A stretch of DNA of 64,000 nucleotides from Amorphochlora amoebiformis. Its lineage: Eukaryota > Cercozoa > Chlorarachniophyceae. The notes below the pieces were generated by a model, which worked only from the letters and a program-made list of their open reading frames with translations, was not told where the DNA came from and searched no databases. Each line of letters begins with the position of its first letter. Within the stretch, counting starts at the first letter, position 1. Below are positions 1 through 64,000 of the stretch, one piece after another. The position numbers and the translations under genes are program-made. The DNA is taken from NCBI GenBank assembly GCA_054601695.1, contig BAAHQB010000393.1:1-64000 (forward strand), in the 5' to 3' direction.

Positions 1-9
1 TAAATATAG

Positions 10-11329
<11,320 letters not shown>

Positions 11330-12075
11330 AAGATCATACAATCATTGAAACAGACTGCCAAAGATCACAGCAATACTCTAGACTCTAGGCATCCGGACTT
11401 GATGAATTGACTTTTTCATGGATTCCGAAGCCCGATATAATTTCTGGGTTCCGAAGCCCGTGGATTAGTCATACTCTAGATCTAGAGATACCCGTAGAGT
11501 CTAGAAGATCTATACTGCCAGGGCCCAGTGCACACTCTAGACACGTAGTACTGCATTATTCTAGTATTATTTCAAGTTGTGAACAATGACGTGGGTCTGC
11601 TCAATCATTAACGTCTCTCAGCTAGTCAGTGACTAGGTGAGCTACTTGAGCTACCTCTAGTACCTAGACTCTAGAGATTCAACAAAACGTATTTTAAATT
11701 GGGTAGAATCACCTAACTAGCTATGATACTAGTGATACTTTTCGTTTAATCATGAATCGATCATGACGATATTCAAGTTTTGAATTCTCAGATCTAGCAG
11801 ATGGCCGCATCGCATGCTGACTATCTTTGGAACTTGGTAACTTAAACCATGATGAGAGTCATTACTAGATTAACGTACAAATTAGGGTACATTGCAGAGC
11901 AGGCTAGAAGGGTGCGCTCCTGAACGAGAGCATTGACCCCATTCCTTCCCTGTCCAGGAATGTGTGCTTATTGGCGACCTTCTGTTTCATCAGCTCAAAC
12001 CTAGAAATATCACATGTATTTTGGTATGATTAGGGCGAAGTAATGTACATATACGTTGAATAATTTCTATTTATA

Positions 12076-12110
<35 letters not shown>

Positions 12111-12123
12111 ATATATATATGTG

Positions 12124-12172
<49 letters not shown>

Positions 12173-12439
12173 TGTTATACACATATAATATATGTATATA
12201 TATATACATTGCTACGTGATTGTATCCAAGAGCAGGAGTTATTGCTTAGAACTAGTCCGAGATCGCTGGAGATTCACTGGAAATCGCAGGAGATCCAAGT
12301 TTAGTGAATACCTTGTAGCACCGAGCAGTACCCGGGATTCTTGGATGCCCTCCAGGATCGAAGGTTTCTCGAACATTTCTAGTTAGTTCCCGGGGTTCTC
12401 TCGAAATCGGAGAAGTTAATGCTCATACATATAAGTTGA

Positions 12440-12555
12440 TGATAACCAAGTGGCATAGAATCCAAACGGATTAACTCACATGGGTCTCAAATGAATCATG
12501 GATACCAGGGATATACGATGCCATTTCGCTAACACTGCATGTATTAAATATATAT
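12440..12555 (-). repeat. tRNA-derived SINE-like element (copy 2)
   Basis: On the - strand this reads TGTTAGCGAAATGG...TTTGAGACCCATGTGAGTTAATCC. It is clearly related to the copy at 12690-12832, sharing the tRNA-like head and a GAGTTA(A/T)TCC...TTGGATT body. Confidence 0.55.
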
Positions 12556-12592
12556 ATATATATATATATATTACATTTTCACACACGTGTAT

Positions 12593-12636
<44 letters not shown>

Positions 12637-12689
12637 TGTATAACATAAACACATCGCGATGCAAGACTTACACCGGAAGCTGAAGTCAG

Positions 12690-12830
12690 CACATAGCCGG
12701 TAGTTTGTCACGTGACCGCGGATGCACCCTGCTAACTTATTCCAAATTATCATAATCCAAGTGGAATAACTCAAACAGGTCTCAACCAAATCATGGAGTA
12801 CTAGTGTTATACCACACCGCTGCGCCAACA

Positions 12831-12832
<2 letters not shown>
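12690..12832 (-). repeat. tRNA-derived SINE-like element (copy 3)
   Basis: - strand head TTGGCGCAGCGGTGTGG fits an A box. GGTTGAGACC lies about 45 nt downstream as a degenerate B box. Body homologous to 12440-12555. Orientation is opposite to copy 1 at 4147. Confidence 0.55.
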
Positions 12833-12862
<30 letters not shown>

Positions 12863-12946
12863 TACATAAGTATATATAATATGTGTATATATATATATAT
12901 ATATATACATACATATATATGTGTACATATTTAAATATATATATAT

Positions 12947-12989
<43 letters not shown>

Positions 12990-12990
12990 A

Positions 12991-13023
<33 letters not shown>

Positions 13024-13085
13024 AACTTATATATATATATATATGTATGTATACATATACACAATATATATGTATGTGTGTATTT

Positions 13086-13116
<31 letters not shown>

Positions 13117-13139
13117 TATACATATGTATATATATAATA

Positions 13140-13194
<55 letters not shown>

Positions 13195-13226
13195 ACATGT
13201 AAATCATAATATCTATGTGTGTCGCA

Positions 13227-13703
13227 TCACTTGTCTGGTAGCTTGACATCATCTGAAATCGCTAAGAGCTCTATCTCGAATTCCTGTTTGGATAACCCCA
13301 AAAGAACACACGAGTTAGGTATTGGTGAAATATTGGTTTGCTGCGAAAGCTGTCTTACTAGGTCCGAATTCGGAGGGATACCCCACTTTTGGTTCCCCTT
13401 GAGGCCGTAAGCATAGCTACCAGTGCAGACAATCCTGCGTTTAAGTTTTAAAGTTAGTATAACGCCAGATTGAACTGTGGCTAGGCGTATTTCATGTACT
13501 TTGCGACTTCGCCGAGGCGCATGGAGAGGACCCCGGCATCCCAGCCTGATGTATATACTAATTTCTACCTTTCAACTGAACTGACTTCATGTTTCCCATT
13601 GAATTTCAAGCCTGAATCCTAAAACTGAGCTTATTTCGAACATGAGGTGTGAATATTCAAAATGCTTCTGCTTATATATACACATATACAGATGTATTAT
13701 GCT

Positions 13704-13745
<42 letters not shown>

Positions 13746-13764
13746 TACATATGTATTATCTATA

Positions 13765-13797
<33 letters not shown>

Positions 13798-13805
13798 TAC
13801 ATGTA

Positions 13806-13848
<43 letters not shown>

Positions 13849-13865
13849 CTGTTATTATGTGTTTC

Positions 13866-13941
<76 letters not shown>

Positions 13942-13949
13942 TATTATGT

Positions 13950-13990
<41 letters not shown>

Positions 13991-15181
13991 GTACATAATA
14001 TCATTTGTGTGCATTTAATACATATATTTAATCATATATTCCCAACCCAACCCAAATCCTAGCCCAGAACCCCCCTAACCCCCCTAAGGATTTATTACCT
14101 TTGATAACCTTCCCGATGCCCAACCTGAATTTGTACGGCTTGATCTTCTCACCTTCCTGCTTCTTCTCCCTTGTATCCCAGAACTTCTTCTTACTTTTCT
14201 GGATACCAAAAGAAAACGAAAAGAAGTGAACGTGGGAAGAGGTAGGAAATAAGACTGAAATAACATGGAAGTGCCTTCGTGTGAATAGGAACTTTATCTA
14301 TTGACATTTATCTACTCTTTGAGAACCATGAAACGCCCTTTCGCATGAATCTTAACCTCCTGACCCTTAACAGGCTTGCGGCCCGCGCCTAATCAAGATT
14401 GACTTCTCAGTTATCAGTGTTAAGGTCAACAAAAAATGTTTTCTACCAAGTTTGACGATAGTCTTCTCGCAGACTCCAAAGGCTTCCTGCTCGATGAGCT
14501 TCACGATTCCAATTTTCTCGGTGGGGATTCGGGCTGGCGAACCAAGGTTTAGAAAAGATTCACAGAGGTTCACGAAAAGAGCTCTCTTTGCGAAAGGTCG
14601 CTGGTTTGGTGATTTCATACATTTGAACTCCGCTAGTTCTTGGTCTTTTCGCTCACGCTTTTCCTTCTTCTTCTTCTGCGGTTGTTATCGTTGGCGACTC
14701 AGCGTCGAGAATGCACACACATGTACTGCGTTTGGGGACCTTCTTTTTCTTCTTATCTTTTTTCTTCTCCTTAGATTTCTTTTTCTACGCCCCCGCAACG
14801 ATGTGTGAGGCCCAAGGGAGAGAAATACCACGACCAAATCAACCACAAAAATAACTACAGTTAGCGCCAGCCCCAGAGTGTTTCTCTTGTATCTTTATGT
14901 TGGGGAATTCTAGAGTACCTTTTTCGACTTTTCCTTTTTCTTCTTCTGCGAGAAATGGAAGTTATTTAGTTCGCAGCATACGAGGAAGAGCAGAATCAAA
15001 CAGTCGTACTGGCAGGTTCACCTTTTTTTTCACTTTTTCGACGCTGGAATCTGATTCTGACTCGCTATCTTCCTCGCTTTCTTCGTCATCCCTGTGAACA
15101 CAATAGTATAGGTCTCGATCAGAGCTCTATAACCCTTAAAATTGGTTTCTTCACCCACCTTTTGCGCTTACGGCTCGACAT
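13227..15181 (-). CDS. FKBP-type peptidyl-prolyl cis-trans isomerase, Lys-rich N-terminus
   Basis: Ten exons: 15159-15181, 15022-15091, 14919-14945, 14740-14784, 14447-14675, 14327-14388, 14099-14198, 13500-13545, 13359-13434, 13227-13283. They total 735 nt, 244 residues plus TGA, all in phase. Residues 1-75 are an acidic Ser/Glu stretch ([16 protein letters not shown]) followed by Lys blocks encoded by separate small exons, as in nucleolar/nuclear FKBPs. The FKBP domain covers about 125-238: [65 protein letters not shown]. The conserved Trp (GWD) and the Tyr of YAYG are present. The usual HYxG motif reads HAKG, so one active-site Tyr is lost. Most introns are 64-210 nt; only the intron 13546-14098 is filled with TA repeats. 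The start is the first Met, inside the divergent promoter shared with the + strand gene at 15301. Confidence 0.9.
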
Positions 15182-15300
15182 GGCTCTCGCGCCAACCCGT
15201 TGCGACAATGTCACGCTGCGTGACAGGCGGGAGAAAAGTTGGTCATAAAACTTCGGCAAGCTGTGGACGCCCCTTTGGGCACTTGCTTCTTCTTTGTGGG
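15182..15300. promoter_or_regulatory. Short divergent (bidirectional) promoter region
   Basis: About 120 bp separate the start codon of the - strand FKBP gene from the proposed start of the + strand zinc-finger gene. The interval holds an inverted repeat GTCACG-CTG-CGTGAC at 15210-15224. GTCACG/CGTGAC half-sites also occur at 4544-4600, 12707-12716 (a perfect 10-bp palindrome) and 39170-39226. I see no clear TATA box. The promoter role is inferred from position only. Confidence 0.45.
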
Positions 15301-18260
<2,960 letters not shown>

Positions 18261-18802
18261 GAGGTCAAAAGGGATGGAGTATTAGCCTAACTTCGCAATT
18301 AACTGTGTCTAGTTTAGTAGTGTGTAGTAGTAGTACATGTATACTAGTTTCTTGTAACTGAGAAGCTTTAACTGTCTACTATAGTAAACTTCTTGCCATT
18401 TCTGGAGTTCTAGAGTTATCACTAGCTTCATCATATACAAGCTCTTCTAATAATCTGGATAATTCTTACTATATACAAAAATATATTAGTAACGCACGTG
18501 TATCTAGTATTTTTTTACGTAAAAACTACTGACTTAAGTTCACTGGGTTTTGCATCTAGTGCATCTGCTGGTCTCGCAAGCATTTGCAATCGTTCTAGTC
18601 GTTTAACTACTAGAACTATTAGAGCTAAATCGATCCAATTGAACCGATTTCATATCGTGATGCGACCGGCCTGGTACATGTGAATAGTATGTAATAATAA
18701 TAATAATCTAGAGAATAGTAATAATAATAATAAGACTAAAAATAGTAATAAAAATAAAATTAAATAATGGTAATAATAATACTAACAATAATGAGAATAT
18801 AT

Positions 18803-18872
<70 letters not shown>

Positions 18873-18874
18873 AT

Positions 18875-18960
<86 letters not shown>

Positions 18961-18994
18961 TTAAGTATCTGTACACATATATGTACGTATATAG

Positions 18995-19092
<98 letters not shown>

Positions 19093-19271
19093 TATATATA
19101 TATATAATATATGTTATATTATATATATATGTATATATATATATATATATACATATATTCACATATATACATGTATGTATCAACTAATATTAGTCATATA
19201 TGTGTACATCAGAGCAGAGATTATATCATACACATACAACATATATTATACATATATATATTAAATGCATA

Positions 19272-19358
<87 letters not shown>

Positions 19359-19361
19359 CCT
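18261..19361. other. Convergent intergenic region
   Basis: 3' flanks of the zinc-finger (+) and hydrolase (-) genes. 18261-18700 is unique, 18700-18800 is rich in AATAAT trinucleotides, and the rest is (TA)n. No exon recognised. Confidence 0.7.
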
Positions 19362-56049
<36,688 letters not shown>

Positions 56050-56292
56050 AATGTACGTATATTCTTGATTTTTTTGGGCATATTTGACTTGAAAACATAC
56101 GTGTATTCTTGATGTTTTTTAGGTATAATAGTATTTGGGTTTTTTTTTGATAGGGTTTTGGGTATATGTGTAGATGTGTGTGTATTGATATATGTATGTG
56201 TTTTTTGTATGGATTTTGATGTGTGTATATATGAGTGTTTATATATGTATATATATATGTATATATATATGTATATAGACATATGTATATCA

Positions 56293-56355
<63 letters not shown>

Positions 56356-56360
56356 TATTT

Positions 56361-56392
<32 letters not shown>

Positions 56393-57779
56393 ATATATAC
56401 ATACATATTCTTAAGTATTACATATGTACGCTATCATACAACTCACATATATATATATTTCCAATACAATATACGTAAGTTTTGAAGTATCTATCAGACA
56501 CGTACACGAATGAAACGCATGCCGAAATAATAAATAAATAATTACCGTACAACTACTATTACATATGTACGCTACCATACAACTCACATGTATTACATAT
56601 GTACGCTATCATACAACTCACATATATATATATATATATATTTCCAATAAAATATCCGTAAGTTTTGAAGTATCTATCAGACACGTACACGAATGAAACG
56701 CATGCCGAAATAATAAATAAATAATTACCGTACAACTACTATAAATCTAAATCTATGTAATTAATTATATTTTTTGTAACGATATTCGAAATCAATCCCT
56801 CCAGCTGAAATAAACGGGATTAAAGTTCGAGACAAAGTGACATTTGACTATTCGAGCTGACATTTGACTATTCGAGCTGACATTTGACTATTCGAGCTGA
56901 CATGTGACTGTTCGAGACCAAACTGTTCGAGACAACTGTTCCAGACGACTGTTGTGAGACAACTTTTCGAGACAACTGTTGCCGAGATGACTGACATATG
57001 AAGGTTCGAGAACAACTGACATATATGACGGTTCGAGAACACTGACATCTAGGACATATGATTGTTGAATTGGAAACGAACTCGATCCAGGAGCTCCACC
57101 ATTGTCAGTCCAGCTACTAGAGCTAGTTACAATAAGAACGATAATTTTTTCTATACATATGTAGATAGCTTCTAGAGCTTTAAGCGCATACTTGAGTACT
57201 GATTGTTAAGTTGTAAGTATGACAGAAACACCGCTAGCTAGGTTCATCTAGTTCATGCCTATACAACATTAATTCACGTTATATAGGAACTTTCGATCGT
57301 TTCGGACATACTATGATATATATGTATATATATATATATATATGTGTATATATATGTATGTATATATATGACATGTATATATATATATATATATATATAT
57401 TCAGTATCTAGAGTCATATGCTACTAGTGCTAGTATGTCAGTATGTATACACAATTTAGACATTAGCTAGAAACGAGATTAGACTAGTCGAGACATGTAC
57501 GTCTGTACTCATTTGTGCAATTGCTAGAATTGACTTGATTGATATCCGAGGAATTTAAAGTACTTGCACATCATTCGAGCTCACATTCAAGCCTTCCTGT
57601 CGAATCTCGTATGATCACTAGTACGAGTGCATGCATGTATGTGCATGATCGTGGATCTATGGGACGACCGGCCAGGGGCACGTCAACGTCGCCGCAGGGT
57701 TATTGTTTGGCTTGGGCACAGGGATGGATTCTTCGATTGTCATTGTCAGCCGCAAGAAGGGAAGTTCCTCATGATGCGC
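56050..57779. other. Convergent intergenic region with a 177-bp duplication and a minisatellite
   Basis: Between the two-pass gene (+) and the small membrane protein gene (-). A block of about 150 bp (56415-56561) is repeated at 56592-56741 (offset about 177 bp). A 20-bp unit GACATTTGACTATTCGAGCT repeats three times at 56838-56900, with degenerate TTCGAGACAACTG continuation to 57030. The rest is unique with a TA tract near 57320-57400. No credible exon. Confidence 0.7.
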
Positions 57780-58182
57780 TCAGAAAGAAATCACGACGCC
57801 ATCTATTAAGGCCGCCGTGGCGTGAGCGACCAGCGTGCTCTTGTACAGACTGCTGTTTGGGATGGTGTACGCTATGGCCTTGATAGTGGCGTATCCGAAG
57901 GGCACCAGGGCAGCGGTGGGAGCGACCTGACTCGGCTTTGGGGGTATCGTTAGATCCGGCTTGCTGGCCCGAACGAATACGACGCCGATCGCCCATGCGG
58001 TGGCACCGAACGCGGGAGCGAGGATGTTGGAAAGCTTGGATTCACCATTTTAGCCCGTTATTGAAGGGGGCGGACGGGCACTGGGAAGGACAGAGTCTCG
58101 GTCGGTGCATCGCGGGCTGCTGTGGAAAGCATGATGGGACATCTGGGGGACAGGTCATGTCCATCAAAACCGGCAATTTCAT
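57780..58182 (-). CDS. Small hydrophobic membrane protein, unknown
   Basis: The main exon is 57780-58034, an open - strand frame of 84 codons plus TGA that begins after an AG acceptor rather than with Met. It reads ILAPAFGATAWAIGVVFVRA, a Pro-rich turn (KPDLTIPPKPSQV), TAALVPFGYATIKAIAYTIP and HATAALIDGVVISF. That gives three hydrophobic segments separated by short polar loops, in GC-rich sequence unlike the surroundings. A possible first exon at 58171-58182 (Met-Lys-Leu-Pro, donor GTTTTG) would join in phase and give an 88-residue protein. This first exon is a guess. Overlapping ATG-initiated frames on both strands give Arg/Cys/Pro-rich sequences without structure and look like shadows. No family recognised. 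Divergent from the gene at 58542. Confidence 0.45.
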
Positions 58183-58541
58183 TTCCCGGGACATCCGCGG
58201 GACATACACGTGCCTTTTGTATGTATCTTAATCTTGATATATAACATATTTATCTTTACTATGCACATATTAGAAACCAAATATCCAGACATATCTGAAA
58301 ACTGGATGTGTCGTGTGAACCGAGCAGTGATGATTTGTGATGGGTGCCTCCATCCCGGGCCCCCGTGCCGAAAAACTAAATATCATACGATGTATCGTGT
58401 ATATTTTTGCGCGTGGGGCGATATATTCTTCTTGTTTTTTCTATTTTTCGAACGTCGGGAGATTTTGGCGGGCTAGATTATGGTTTCTGCAGACGCACAT
58501 ATATATGTTTTAAAAAAGACATTCCATGGTAATAATATTAT
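58183..58541. promoter_or_regulatory. Divergent intergenic region
   Basis: About 360 bp between the proposed starts of the small membrane protein (-) and the coiled-coil protein (+). It contains GC-rich sequence near 58350-58370 (CATCCCGGGCCCCCGTGCCG). Promoter role inferred from position. The upstream exon of the - strand gene may lie here instead. Confidence 0.3.

Positions 58542-64000
<5,459 letters not shown>

Larger units (their letters stand above)
11330..13226. other. Convergent intergenic region
   Basis: Lies between the 3' ends of the carboxylase (+) and FKBP (-) genes. 11330-12070 is unique sequence rich in CTAGA/TCTAGA words and with two TTCCGAAGCCCG repeats. TA tracts follow, then GGAGAT-rich sequence (12240-12310), two SINE-like elements and more TA. 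No credible exon seen. Confidence 0.7.

Noticed and set aside
15142-15300. Upstream start (15142) for the zinc-finger gene
   Set aside because: It overlaps the first exon and intron of the divergent FKBP gene, and the residues look non-coding.
57539-57883. + strand ORF of 114 codons
   Set aside because: Composition is random-looking, and the opposite strand carries a better hydrophobic frame.

Overview
This window is nuclear DNA from a eukaryote, most likely a protist. It contains genes with GT-AG introns, and TAA, TGA and TAG are each used as a terminal stop, so the standard code applies. There are TTAGGG-type telomeric repeats throughout. I cannot name the lineage. Most of the sequence is (TA)n microsatellite, (CCCTAA/TTAGGG)n, or (GA/CT)n. 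Nearly all long open frames (poly-YI, poly-NP, poly-GL, poly-ER, poly-SL) are translations of these repeats. The real coding sequence is about 85 small exons (19-309 nt). I rebuilt them by hand from splice sites, reading-frame phase and protein motifs. Every multi-exon model below keeps phase across all junctions, apart from one uncertain junction at the left edge.

Layout: (1) <10-11329, + strand: the C-terminal part of a propionyl-CoA carboxylase alpha subunit, ending in the biotinyl domain. (2) 13227-15181, - strand: FKBP-type prolyl isomerase with a Lys-rich N-terminus. (3) 15301-18260, + strand, divergent from (2): two YHS-like zinc modules followed by three C2H2 zinc fingers. (4) 19362-37651, - strand: a complete 23-exon, 431-residue membrane-anchored alpha/beta-hydrolase. 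(5) 40204-56049, + strand, divergent from (4): a 13-exon, 277-residue two-pass membrane glycoprotein of unknown family. (6) 57780-58182, - strand: a small hydrophobic protein. (7) 58542-63118, + strand, divergent from (6): an unknown protein with a probable coiled coil. Genes alternate in convergent and divergent pairs. The genes do not form one pathway.

The striking feature is intron architecture. Around intact exons the introns carry tandem truncated copies of the neighbouring exon's edge. Copies upstream of an exon keep its acceptor plus the 5' part. Copies downstream keep its 3' part plus the donor. I see this at about twenty exons in four genes on both strands, with up to 19 copies (48.5-52.4 kb). 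The introns therefore seem to have grown by repeated duplication of exon/intron junctions, leaving arrays of decoy splice sites. Secondly, most telomeric arrays run CCCTAA on the sense strand of the gene that contains them, whichever strand that is. CCCTAAC contains a branchpoint-like CTAAC, and CCCTAG/CCCTAAG is used as the 3' splice site. The exceptions are TTAGGG arrays at or near a donor.
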